37,831 nucleotides of DNA from Candidatus Pelagibacter communis. GTDB taxonomy: Bacteria; Pseudomonadota; Alphaproteobacteria; Pelagibacterales; Pelagibacteraceae. The stretch spans positions 1-37,831 of the forward strand of contig CVSM01000113.1 of the NCBI GenBank assembly GCA_001180065.1. The letters are read 5' to 3'. The notes beneath the pieces were generated by a model. The model saw only the letters and a program-made list of their open reading frames with translations. It was not told where the DNA came from and searched no databases. Both the position numbers and the translations under genes were made by a program. Shown piece by piece: positions 1 through 7,628 of this stretch (its first letter is position 1; each line of letters begins with the position of its first letter).

Positions 1-424
1 AGTGGGACTAGGTGATACTACTGGACTATATCATGGTACTCAACAAATAAACCAAGGACAGATGGATAGATGGAATATTGTAACAAGTTTAAACTATTTA
101 AGTCTTGATAAAGAAATGGAAATAATTCTAGCTAAAAATAAAAATTTTAATAATCAGAAGGGCAAAGAGGTTGTTGCTAACATGATTAAAGTTGCTTCAC
201 TTACAAGAAAAGGTTTTATAGCTGGAGACATCTCTACAGTTATGAGCCCAAGAACAGTTATGCATTGGGCTGAAAATACAGAAATATTCAAAGACACGGG
301 ATATGCTTTCAAAGTAACATTTTTAAATAAATGTGATGAAATCGAAAAAAATATAATTGCAGAATACTATCAAAGATGTTTTGGGGATGAACTTCCAGAG
401 TCACTGGCGAATACTCAAATTTAA
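1..424 (+). CDS. cobS: CobS-like AAA+ cobaltochelatase subunit, 5'-truncated by window edge
   Basis: C-terminal ~140 residues of CobS, the AAA+ ATPase that works with CobT (and CobN) in aerobic cobalt insertion into the corrin ring. The frame is open to the left edge, so the GTG at position 2 is not a real start. The stretch [20 protein letters not shown] is near-identical to the part of alphaproteobacterial CobS following the Walker B region. Further on are [19 protein letters not shown] and FLNKCDE, and the tail ends near ELPES as in the family. The Walker A part lies outside the window. The stop abuts the cobT ATG (425) with no spacer. Many alphaproteobacteria keep cobS/cobT-like pairs even without full B12 synthesis, so an actual cobalt chelatase role is not shown here. 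Confidence 0.9.
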   Translation, partial: VGLGDTTGLYHGTQQINQGQMDRWNIVTSLNYLSLDKEMEIILAKNKNFNNQKGKEVVANMIKVASLTRKGFIAGDISTVMSPRTVMHWAENTEIFKDTGYAFKVTFLNKCDEIEKNIIAEYYQRCFGDELPESLANTQI

Positions 425-673
425 ATGAGTGGTAACAATAAACTAACAGATCTAAAAGAAAAATTAAAACAAGCTCTTATCTCAACGTTTAAAGTTATCG
501 CTGATGATTTCCATCAAATTGACAAAAATGATAAAAATAAAAATTCACATAAATATGATTTCTTAGATTTAGATAATCTTAATAGCAAAGCTGATTTTAT
601 TCCCGGAATTCATATCAGGGTGAAATTTTTTGACAAGTGTTTTGAATTTTTCTTGAATTTTCTTCCATTTTAA
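425..673 (+). CDS. cobT: CobT N-terminal fragment, broken after ~59 codons
   Basis: Residues 1-59 (MSGNNKLTDLKEKLKQ... to KADFI) read as the N-terminus of CobT, the VWA-domain partner of CobS. It starts directly after the cobS stop, as in the normal cobS-cobT operon. After codon 59 (599-601) the reading frame runs into the antisense of the neighbouring J-domain gene. The last ~23 residues (PGIHIRVKFFDK...) are therefore not CobT. A full CobT is about 550-630 residues, so more than 85% is missing. The break coincides with the break in the facing dnaJ-like gene, which points to a single recombination or assembly join rather than gradual decay. Only 425 to about 601 should be treated as cobT. 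Confidence 0.75.
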   Translation: MSGNNKLTDLKEKLKQALISTFKVIADDFHQIDKNDKNKNSHKYDFLDLDNLNSKADFIPGIHIRVKFFDKCFEFFLNFLPF

Positions 674-1042
674 ACCAACTGAGAGGCCAAGGATACTAAA
701 GGCTTTTATATCTTTATGGTCAAATTTAAATTGACGCATGTTATTTAGATCACTCTTGAATCTATTTGTATCTAATTCATCTCTCAGAGTATTATTCCAT
801 AAAACTTTAAAAAAATTATCTGAAGAGCTAAAACTTTGAGTAGGTTTATGCCAGACCATATCTGATCTTAAAAAATCCATTATTTGATTATCATCCATCC
901 CTGAAAAATAATTCCAATTTTTGTTAAATTCCTTTATATGCTCGAGACAAAGTAATCTAAATTTTTTACTATTATCTTTTTCCACTGGAGCTTTATATTC
1001 TCCTATTTTTTTGCAATTATTCCAGTCACAAATATTTTTCAT
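569..1042 (-). CDS. J-domain (DnaJ-like) protein, 3' end lost at junction
   Basis: The N-terminal half has paired Cys (C5, C10, C32) and a stretch typical of the alphaproteobacterial J-domain protein encoded between bolA and cobS. The C-terminal part starts a J domain: AFSILGL, a basic helix, then FHPDMNSG with the diagnostic HPD at residues 141-143. J domains need about 25 more residues (helices III-IV). Here the protein instead ends in KISFAIKII, which is translated from the antisense of cobT. Real coding sequence stops near 596-604. J proteins stimulate the ATPase of Hsp70 (DnaK), and HPD is the contact motif. The gene is divergent from bolA with only 20 nt between the two starts. Confidence 0.7.
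   Translation of the reverse strand: MKNICDWNNCKKIGEYKAPVEKDNSKKFRLLCLEHIKEFNKNWNYFSGMDDNQIMDFLRSDMVWHKPTQSFSSSDNFFKVLWNNTLRDELDTNRFKSDLNNMRQFKFDHKDIKAFSILGLSVGLKWKKIQEKFKTLVKKFHPDMNSGNKISFAIKII
596..604. other. Junction where cobT and dnaJ-like gene are both broken
   Basis: Left of this point the plus strand matches cobT; right of it the minus strand matches the J-domain gene. A short AT-rich stretch here (TTTTATT, about 596-601) could belong to either side and may be microhomology at the join. In other alphaproteobacteria the order is bolA (divergent) dnaJ-cobS-cobT with the last three co-directional. Here cobS-cobT is inverted relative to dnaJ and about 1 kb of the expected order is missing between them. 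The join lies close to the window edge. Confidence 0.6.
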
Positions 1043-1062
1043 GGTATATAATAAAGTTATTT

Positions 1063-1323
1063 ATGGATATAAATGAATTAATTGCAATTGTAAAAAAAAA
1101 ACTTCAAACCAAAATTGATATAGAAAATATTGTAATTGAAGATAAATCCTTTCTTCATAAAAGTCACAAAGGGAATCAGAAAGGAAAATTTCATTTAAAA
1201 ATTAAAATTAAATCTAAAGAATTAAAAAAAATGAGTAAGATTGAAAATAACAAAAAGGTCTATAAAATTTTAGAGGAAGAAATCAAAAATAATATTCATT
1301 CAATACAAATTTTAATTATTTAA
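1063..1323 (+). CDS. bolA: BolA family protein
   Basis: 86-residue small protein with the BolA fold pattern: an N-terminal helix (ELIAIVKKKLQ), a central segment ending in GKFHLKIKIKS (equivalent to the family's G-H-[YF]-H-[LV] strand), then a helix and IHSIQI at the end (family: GIHALSI). BolA proteins partner with monothiol glutaredoxins in iron-sulfur handling and stress or morphology control. The gene is divergent from the J-domain gene, as in many alphaproteobacteria. Its 3' end overlaps the convergent aroB 3' end by 12 nt. Lys and Ile enrichment is in line with the genome's AT bias. Confidence 0.85.
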   Translation: MDINELIAIVKKKLQTKIDIENIVIEDKSFLHKSHKGNQKGKFHLKIKIKSKELKKMSKIENNKKVYKILEEEIKNNIHSIQILII

Positions 1324-2418
1324 TTCTTTTTTAAAAAATAATCTTATTTGATTTTTATTATATTGACTATTTATTTCAGGCAAACCAATTTTTTTTAATA
1401 ATATCAAATTTATCATATTAGATTTATTTTTTTTATCTTTTGTCATGAATGATATTATTTTATTAATATTTTTTGATGAGAAAAATTTTTTCAAATTATA
1501 AGGTAATTTTGATTTTTTGAAATGATCAATAATTGAACTGTATTCTTTTTTTTTTAAAATATCGTTATCCAGACTAAATCTAAGTGCTGAATGCATGCCT
1601 AGTAATACGGCCTCACCGTGATTTAATTTTTTAGAGTACCCTAGAGATGCTTCATACGCATGAGCGAAAGTGTGCCCAAAATTTAAAACTTTTCTTAAAT
1701 TCTTCTCTTTTTCGTCTTTCTCAACAACTTTTTTTTTAATCTTACAACTTTCATAAATGGCTTTTTCTATGAAAGATGATTTTAAATTAATGATCTTTTC
1801 AAAATTTTTACTTAGAAACATATAAAAACTTCTATTTGAAATTAAAGAATGTTTTAATATTTCACCATAACCACAAATTAATTCCCTTTTAGGAAGGGTT
1901 TTCAAAAAATTGGATTCACTGACTACAAGTGTAGGCTGATAAAAACTCCCAATTAGGTTTTTTCCATGAATAGTATTAACACCTGTTTTCCCCCCTATTG
2001 AAGAGTCAACTTGAGCCAAAAGCGTTGTTGGAATATTTATAAATTTTATTCCTCTTTTAAATAAGCTAGCTGCGAAGCCGCTTATATCACCTACTATACC
2101 TCCTCCGATTGAAATCAAACAATCATCTCTTGAAAAATTTTTATCAAGTAATATTTTGATAATATTATTTGTATTTTTTAAATTTTTATTTAATTCATTT
2201 GCTTTAACATAGTGAATGAAAGTTTTTTTATTTTTTAAATTTTTCTTAATTAATAAAATCATTTTTTTGGGAACATTTCTATCAACAACTAATAGACAAT
2301 TGTTAAATCTGATTGAATTTTTTTTTAGTATTGAAGAAAGTTTAGATATTATATTTCTGCCTATAAATATTGAGTATTTTTGACTTTGTGTATTGACTAT
2401 TATTTTTTTTAAATTCAT
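1312..2418 (-). CDS. aroB: 3-dehydroquinate synthase
   Basis: Converts DAHP to 3-dehydroquinate, the second step of the shikimate pathway, using NAD+ and a divalent metal. The NAD-binding loop SIGGGIVGDISGFAAS is at about residues 103-118 and IPTTLLAQVDSSIGGKTGVN at 129-148. Metal ligands are visible as E186 (GYGEILKH), H249 (LNFGHTFAHAYE) and H267 (LNHGEAV). At 368 residues it has the usual family length. The start overlaps the aroK stop by 4 nt, giving the typical aroK-aroB operon. Its downstream end overlaps convergent bolA. Confidence 0.97.
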   Translation of the reverse strand: MNLKKIIVNTQSQKYSIFIGRNIISKLSSILKKNSIRFNNCLLVVDRNVPKKMILLIKKNLKNKKTFIHYVKANELNKNLKNTNNIIKILLDKNFSRDDCLISIGGGIVGDISGFAASLFKRGIKFINIPTTLLAQVDSSIGGKTGVNTIHGKNLIGSFYQPTLVVSESNFLKTLPKRELICGYGEILKHSLISNRSFYMFLSKNFEKIINLKSSFIEKAIYESCKIKKKVVEKDEKEKNLRKVLNFGHTFAHAYEASLGYSKKLNHGEAVLLGMHSALRFSLDNDILKKKEYSSIIDHFKKSKLPYNLKKFFSSKNINKIISFMTKDKKNKSNMINLILLKKIGLPEINSQYNKNQIRLFFKKELNN

Positions 2419-2918
2419 AAATTTTTTATAACTTTTTCGACAATCTCTATTTTTGTAAGATTATTACAGTTTATCTTATAACGTGCTTTTGAGTAGATAC
2501 TAGAACGTTTCTCGATTAAATCTAATAATTCATCATTAGATGATTGAAAAGCAATTGGTCTTTTTGAACTATTTTTTATTCTTTCAAGAAGAATTTTATC
2601 ATCCCATTGTAACCAAAATGACAAATGATTATCTAAAATCTCTTTTCTCACTTTTTTATTCATAAATGTCCCTCCACCTAAAGAGATAACAATTTTACTC
2701 TTTTTGAGTATTTTTAAGGCCATTGTTTCCTCTAATTCGCGAAAAAATTTTTCGCCTTTAGTTTCAAAAATTTTTGATATTTTCATGCCTAATTCGTTTT
2801 CAATTTGTCTATCTATATCAAAAAAATTTAATTTGAGCTTTTTAGAAACTAAAGATCCGATAGAGGACTTTCCAGACCCCATCATTCCCAAAAATACAAT
2901 ATTTTCTTTTGATTTCAT
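2415..2918 (-). CDS. aroK: Shikimate kinase
   Basis: Phosphorylates shikimate to shikimate 3-phosphate with ATP. I place the start at 2918 (MKSKENIVFLG..., 167 residues). The longer frame from 2981 adds 21 residues with no family counterpart and would run through the start of the divergent small gene at 2976. Motifs: P-loop GMMGSGKS (11-18), FFDID with the shikimate-binding Asp (34/36), GGGTF (81-85) and the lid Arg in SKRPIA (R120). It is translationally coupled to aroB by a 4-nt overlap. Together with aroA at 34.6 kb it gives three shikimate-pathway enzymes in the window. Confidence 0.95.
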   Translation of the reverse strand: MKSKENIVFLGMMGSGKSSIGSLVSKKLKLNFFDIDRQIENELGMKISKIFETKGEKFFRELEETMALKILKKSKIVISLGGGTFMNKKVRKEILDNHLSFWLQWDDKILLERIKNSSKRPIAFQSSNDELLDLIEKRSSIYSKARYKINCNNLTKIEIVEKVIKNL

Positions 2919-2975
2919 AAGTTTCTTTATTGAAAAAACACAAATATGTCTTAATTTGAAATTAACTAAATTTAT

Positions 2976-3155
2976 ATGCAATTTATAAAAAAAACAAGTT
3001 CGAGAACAAGCATTATAAGCTTATCAATAAAATTTGCTTTATTTTTAGTTGTAATTCTTGGAGTTATTTTTTTATTGAATAAGATAGATTTTCCTGCGCC
3101 AAAAAAAGAGATAGAAAAAATTATTCCAAATGAAAATTTCAAAATCATTAAATAG
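2976..3155 (+). CDS. Small single-pass membrane protein (59 aa), unknown
   Basis: Short frame ATG 2976 to TAG 3153-3155. It has a basic N-terminus (MQFIKKTSSRTS), one strong hydrophobic segment at about residues 14-34 (SIKFALFLVVILGVIFLL) and a charged tail rich in Lys/Glu ending NFKIIK. The expected topology is an N-in membrane anchor. The last 26 nt overlap the start of the next gene (ATG 3130), which suggests translational coupling and supports the frame being real. It diverges from aroK with 57 nt between starts, presumably holding both promoters. I do not recognise the family. Confidence 0.55.
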   Translation: MQFIKKTSSRTSIISLSIKFALFLVVILGVIFLLNKIDFPAPKKEIEKIIPNENFKIIK

Positions 3156-4908
3156 AATTAGTTTTGTATTATTTTTTATAATAATACTTTCTGGGACACC
3201 TTCGTATTCGGAAGAGCAACCTGTAGACATTTGGAACCTTGAAAAAAAAGAAGTTGAGAAGAAAATTACAAACGATAATACAAATACTTCCCAAAACAAT
3301 AGTGAAATTCAAACATCTACAGAATCAAGTATTTTTTCTTTACAGTCCTCTAATGATAATGATTTAATTTTACAGGATAAGAAAATAGAGTCACAAGAGA
3401 TAAAAATAATTGGTCTGTACGATCCTGAGGATTATGGGTTAGATATTAATATGTGGTCAAATTCTAATGGTGATCAACTAAAAAATATTTTTTCAAATTT
3501 AGCAAAAATAGATTTTTCTGACGATGCAACTGAGATTATGAATATTTCTATGTTAACAAATGCATATCTTCCTCAGAAAAATATATCAGAGAAAGAATTT
3601 TTGAAATTTAAATCTGATTGGTTAATTAAAAATAATAATCTTGAATTAATTGAAGAATATTTGATTAAAAATCAAATTATTAATATTCACCCTGAATTAT
3701 CAAAACATCTAGTAAACCAATATCTATCAGAGGCAAATATTAATAAATCTTGTAGTTTCTTCTCAAAAAATATTGAACCAATTAAAGATGAATATTTATC
3801 AAAATTTAATATTTATTGTTTGATTGTTTTAGGTAAAAAAGAAGATGCTCAAATTAATCTAGACCTAAAAAAAGAATTAGGATTTAAAGATAAATATTTT
3901 GAAAATAAAATAAATTTTATTCTCGGGTATGATGATAAAGTAGATAAAAAAATATCTGAAAAAACAATCCTTGATTTTCATTTAGCACATATAACAAACT
4001 CAGAATTTTTTTTTGAACCCAAAGAATCAACTAGTAAAATTATTTGGAAATACCTTTCTTCATCAAATTTATTATATAATATTCAAGAAATTGAAATTAC
4101 AGAATTAGATCGAATTTCAACTATTGAAAAGGCTGTTCATAATGAAAATTATCCAGAAAAGGATCTATTCGAATTATATAAAAGGTTTCAATTCAACATT
4201 AATCAGTTATTGAATGCAGAAACATCTTATAAATCATTGTCTAATATTGAAGCGAGAGCATTAATTTATCAAAAAATTTTATTAGAATCTGAGATAGTCG
4301 AACAACTAAAATTATTAAAGATATTAAAAAATCTTTTTAAAAAAGATGACATCAATCAAGCTTTTAATCTCGAGCTAAAAAAGTTTTTAGCATTAATAGA
4401 CCCTTTAGATGTACCAGATAATCTAACTAGCTTTTATTATACTAATGTCACAATTGAAAAAAATTTGGAGAAAAATATAAAATTTAATAATGATATTATT
4501 CATCAATCAAAATTGATTAACTACTTTAATGGAGATTATGCGAAATCAAAAATCGAAAAAGATATCAATAATTTTTTAAAAAAAATTAAAAAAAATAAGA
4601 ACTACTTTTTATCAAAGAAAGATATTATCTTCTTAGAGTCCCTGAAGTCAGATGGCATACAAATTTCAAAAAAATTTGATGATCTCTATGAAATAAATGA
4701 CTCAGAAATACCTACAGATATTCAAGTTATGATAAATAACAACGAGGCTGGTACAGCTTTATTGCGAATAGTAGAAGTTATAGGTCAAGATGAATTGGAG
4801 AAAATAGATGAGGATACGATCTATTTTATCATTGCCACTTTAAATCAACTAGATATTGATTTTATAAGAAATAAAATTTTACTTAAAGTTCTTCCTTTAA
4901 AAGTTTAA
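3130..4908 (+). CDS. Secreted/periplasmic helical protein of unknown function
   Basis: 592 residues. It opens with a clear Sec signal peptide: basic MKISKSLNR, hydrophobic ISFVLFFIIILSG, and probable cleavage after about residue 27 (SYS/EEQ). A low-complexity Asn/Ser/Thr/Gln linker (about 49-75) follows. A long, Leu/Ile/Lys-rich, mainly helical body shows no catalytic motif I can name; it could be a solenoid of irregular helical repeats, but I cannot define a repeat unit. The start overlaps the 59-residue membrane gene by 26 nt, so the two are likely co-expressed and may act together at the inner membrane/periplasm. def follows 23 nt downstream. Function unknown. Confidence 0.8.
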   Translation: MKISKSLNRISFVLFFIIILSGTPSYSEEQPVDIWNLEKKEVEKKITNDNTNTSQNNSEIQTSTESSIFSLQSSNDNDLILQDKKIESQEIKIIGLYDPEDYGLDINMWSNSNGDQLKNIFSNLAKIDFSDDATEIMNISMLTNAYLPQKNISEKEFLKFKSDWLIKNNNLELIEEYLIKNQIINIHPELSKHLVNQYLSEANINKSCSFFSKNIEPIKDEYLSKFNIYCLIVLGKKEDAQINLDLKKELGFKDKYFENKINFILGYDDKVDKKISEKTILDFHLAHITNSEFFFEPKESTSKIIWKYLSSSNLLYNIQEIEITELDRISTIEKAVHNENYPEKDLFELYKRFQFNINQLLNAETSYKSLSNIEARALIYQKILLESEIVEQLKLLKILKNLFKKDDINQAFNLELKKFLALIDPLDVPDNLTSFYYTNVTIEKNLEKNIKFNNDIIHQSKLINYFNGDYAKSKIEKDINNFLKKIKKNKNYFLSKKDIIFLESLKSDGIQISKKFDDLYEINDSEIPTDIQVMINNNEAGTALLRIVEVIGQDELEKIDEDTIYFIIATLNQLDIDFIRNKILLKVLPLKV

Positions 4909-4931
4909 AAATTAGTTTATTTATTTAATTC

Positions 4932-5456
4932 ATGAGTATTAAAGATATAATCACAGTTCCAAGCGAAATTCTAAAAAAAAAATCAGAACCAATAGAAAAA
5001 GTTGGTAAGAATGAAAAAAAATTAATTAAAGATTTATTTGATACAATGTACGCTTCAAAAGGAATTGGATTAGCAGCGGTTCAAGTTGGTATTCTTAAAA
5101 GAATTTTAGTAATTGATGTGTCTAATAAAGATGAGCAGAAAAAACCAATTAGCCTTATCAATCCTATAATTAAAAGACTTAGTGATGATACCTCTGTTTA
5201 TGAAGAAGGATGCTTATCAATTCCAGAAACTTTTATTGAAATTGAGAGACCCAAGATATGTGAAATTGAATATATTGATTTAGACGGCAATAAGAAAGAA
5301 TTAAAATGTGATGGTTTAATGTCTACTTGTGTTCAACATGAAATTAATCATTTAGATGGAAAACTAATTATTGATCATTTATCTAAACTAAAAAAAGATT
5401 TCATTATTAAAAAAATTTCAAAACTACAAAAAAATCCAGATAGAGTAATAGTTTAA
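4932..5456 (+). CDS. def: Peptide deformylase
   Basis: Removes the N-formyl group from nascent proteins. All three signature motifs are present: GIGLAAVQ (residues 44-51), EGCLS with metal ligand C94, and QHEINHLDG with H136, E137 and H140 (HExxH). At 174 residues it is a normal bacterial enzyme. It sits 2 nt upstream of fmt, the enzyme that adds the same formyl group to initiator Met-tRNA, which is the usual def-fmt pairing. Confidence 0.98.
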   Translation: MSIKDIITVPSEILKKKSEPIEKVGKNEKKLIKDLFDTMYASKGIGLAAVQVGILKRILVIDVSNKDEQKKPISLINPIIKRLSDDTSVYEEGCLSIPETFIEIERPKICEIEYIDLDGNKKELKCDGLMSTCVQHEINHLDGKLIIDHLSKLKKDFIIKKISKLQKNPDRVIV

Positions 5457-5458
5457 AG

Positions 5459-6391
5459 ATGGGAAAAAAAATTATTTTTATGGGTACCCCTCTATTTGCG
5501 GTGCCAATATTAAAATCATTGTATCAAAATGGATTTCCTATAAGTGTGGTATATACTCAACCACCACAAAAATCTCATAGAGGCCAAAAAATAAATAAAT
5601 CACCAATTCAAGGACTATCAGAAACTTTAAATATAGATTTTAGATCTCCACAAAGTTTAAAAGATAATAAAGAGGAATATGAATTTCTAAAAAATTTAAA
5701 TGCCGATTTAGCTATAGTTGTTGCTTTTGGCCAGATAATACCAAAAGAATATTTAAGTCTAACTAAAAATGGTTTTATAAATATTCATGCATCAATTTTA
5801 CCAAAATGGAGAGGTGCAGCACCTATACAAAGATCAATAATGAATTTAGATACTGAAACAGGAATAAGTATTATGAAGATAAATGAGGAATTAGACAGTG
5901 GGCCCATTAGTAATATATATAAAATTAAACTTGATCAAAATCTAAATGCACAGGAAGTCACAGAAAAACTCTCACTTTTAGCAGCTAATAAAATCTTGGA
6001 CAACGTAGACGATATATTTGATGGAAATTCAAATTTTATTGATCAAGATCATTCAAAAGCAACTTATGCAAAAAAAATTTTAAAAAGTGAGGGAAAAATT
6101 AATTGGAATGATGATGCTATTAAAATTATAGGAAAAATAAATGGCTTGTATCCTTCTCCAGGTGCTTTCTTTAATTTTAATGGAGAGAGATATAAAATTC
6201 TAAAAGCAGAAATTGGTAACGGCTTAGGTAAAAGTGGTGAAGTTATATCAAACAATCTCGAAATTGCTTGCATAAACAAAAAATCTATTAAAATTCTTGA
6301 AATTCAAAGAGAAGGAAAAAAAGTGCAAAAAATTGGTGAGTTTATGCTTGGATCTCAAATAACAAAAGGATCTCTAATATCTAATGTTTAG
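5459..6391 (+). CDS. fmt: Methionyl-tRNA formyltransferase
   Basis: Formylates initiator Met-tRNA using 10-formyl-THF. The formyltransferase domain carries the catalytic triad N108, H110 (NIHASILPKWRGAAPIQ) and D146 (ELDSGPI). The substrate-loop region around Q35-K44 (PPQKSHRGQK) resembles the family's PDRPAGRGKK loop. The C-terminal tRNA-binding OB domain follows from about residue 205 (INWNDDA, LYPSPGAFF). 310 residues, the usual length. The stop overlaps the truA start by 8 nt. Confidence 0.98.
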   Translation: MGKKIIFMGTPLFAVPILKSLYQNGFPISVVYTQPPQKSHRGQKINKSPIQGLSETLNIDFRSPQSLKDNKEEYEFLKNLNADLAIVVAFGQIIPKEYLSLTKNGFINIHASILPKWRGAAPIQRSIMNLDTETGISIMKINEELDSGPISNIYKIKLDQNLNAQEVTEKLSLLAANKILDNVDDIFDGNSNFIDQDHSKATYAKKILKSEGKINWNDDAIKIIGKINGLYPSPGAFFNFNGERYKILKAEIGNGLGKSGEVISNNLEIACINKKSIKILEIQREGKKVQKIGEFMLGSQITKGSLISNV

Positions 6392-7124
6392 GTATCAAAT
6401 TTTAATTGAATATGTTGGAACTAATTTTAGGGGTTGGCAAATTCAAAAAAAAGGAAAAACAATCCAAGGCCTTATTCAACAAAAAATTTTTAAAATATTA
6501 AAAGAAAAAATCATTTTGATAGGTTCTGGAAGAACTGATACTGGAGTTCATGCAATTGGACAATCTGCTCATTTCGATTGTAAATCAGAAATTGTAAATC
6601 TAGATAAATTTTTAAAATCTATAAATTATTTTTTAAATAAAGATTTGATAACAATTTTGAAAATAAAAAAAAGAAGCAGTCACTTTCATTCTAGATTTTC
6701 AGCAAAAATGAGGATTTACAAGTATATAATTATAAATCGAATAGGAGGACCAGTTTTAGAGAAAGAAAGAGCCTGGCATATCATTAATAAGCTTAATTTA
6801 CAAATGATGAAAAAAGCAGCAAAAAAATTAGTTGGTACAAAAGATTTTTCAACCTTTAGAGCTTCGAGTTGCAGAGCAAAAACTCCAATTAAGACTATGA
6901 AATCAGTTAAAGTGAAATCTAGAAATAATAAGATAGAAATAGAGTTTCAATCCAAATCTTTTTTACAGCAACAAGTAAGGTCTATGGTTGGATGCTTAAA
7001 GTATGTTGGTGAAAAAAAATGGAGTGTTAAAAAGTTTAATACAGTAATGAATAAAAAAAAAAGAATTTTGTGTGCTCCACCAGCGCCTCCTGAGGGACTA
7101 TATTTAGCTAGAGTTATTTATTAA
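6384..7124 (+). CDS. truA: tRNA pseudouridine(38-40) synthase
   Basis: Makes pseudouridine at positions 38-40 of the tRNA anticodon arm. The catalytic Asp is D52 in GSGRTDTGVHA, and the N-terminal YVGTNFRGWQ strand and FLQQQVRSMVG (family: FLyhMVRnivG) are present. 246 residues, typical. It starts within fmt (8-nt overlap). Its 3' end overlaps the convergent SET-domain gene by 21 nt, a measure of how tightly this genome is packed. Confidence 0.97.
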   Translation: MFRYQILIEYVGTNFRGWQIQKKGKTIQGLIQQKIFKILKEKIILIGSGRTDTGVHAIGQSAHFDCKSEIVNLDKFLKSINYFLNKDLITILKIKKRSSHFHSRFSAKMRIYKYIIINRIGGPVLEKERAWHIINKLNLQMMKKAAKKLVGTKDFSTFRASSCRAKTPIKTMKSVKVKSRNNKIEIEFQSKSFLQQQVRSMVGCLKYVGEKKWSVKKFNTVMNKKKRILCAPPAPPEGLYLARVIY

Positions 7125-7598
7125 TTTTTTCTTATTACCCATTGCATATTTTTTATTTATTCGCCACCTACTTTCCTCACGAATTATAAAACCACAACAA
7201 TTTTTTGATTTACATTTACAAGGGAATTGTTTGTAATCTTCCTTATCAAAACTAAAACCATAATCACAAGTTATCTCTTCACCTTTCTTAATATTTCTAT
7301 CAGCTGTTATCCAAATCTTTAAGCCTTTACCATCATAACGTGCATTTGCATCACAACTATGATTAACCAATCCAGCAATATTAAATGAAAAATCACCATC
7401 TAAAGTAAATTTTTTATTTAGAGTAAATAAGTAAATTGGTTTTTTGTTGTCATATTTATTAGATTCTTCCACTTCTTTATTTGTAATTATTCTTCCTAAA
7501 TAATTGATAATTTTTGTACCCTCTTTAATATCTTTAGCAGCATAGAGCCCTCGACCTTTATTATCAATTTTTGATTTTCTTATTTTGTATAATTTCAT
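7104..7598 (-). CDS. SET-domain protein (putative protein-lysine methyltransferase)
   Basis: 164-residue stand-alone SET domain. Motifs in order: KGRGLYAAKDIKEG (14-27), NHSCDANA (79-86, cofactor pseudoknot), GEEITCDYGF (106-115, with the catalytic-site Tyr), and a post-SET CxCx4C cluster (C127, C129, C134, plus C135) that would bind zinc with SET cysteines. The fold uses SAM to methylate lysine. Bacterial versions occur widely, but substrates are mostly unknown. It is the last gene of the long rpmH-to-SET minus-strand run, 30 nt after the HDAC-like gene, and overlaps truA convergently by 21 nt. A ribosomal or other translation-factor lysine is one possible target, inferred only from context. 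Confidence 0.85.
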   Translation of the reverse strand: MKLYKIRKSKIDNKGRGLYAAKDIKEGTKIINYLGRIITNKEVEESNKYDNKKPIYLFTLNKKFTLDGDFSFNIAGLVNHSCDANARYDGKGLKIWITADRNIKKGEEITCDYGFSFDKEDYKQFPCKCKSKNCCGFIIREESRWRINKKYAMGNKKKLINNSS

Positions 7599-7628
7599 GA
7601 TAGCGATTTATTATGAGTTAGATATTTA

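Noticed and set aside
2919-2981. Longer aroK start
   Set aside because: The added 21 residues are not family-like, and the region holds the divergent start at 2976.
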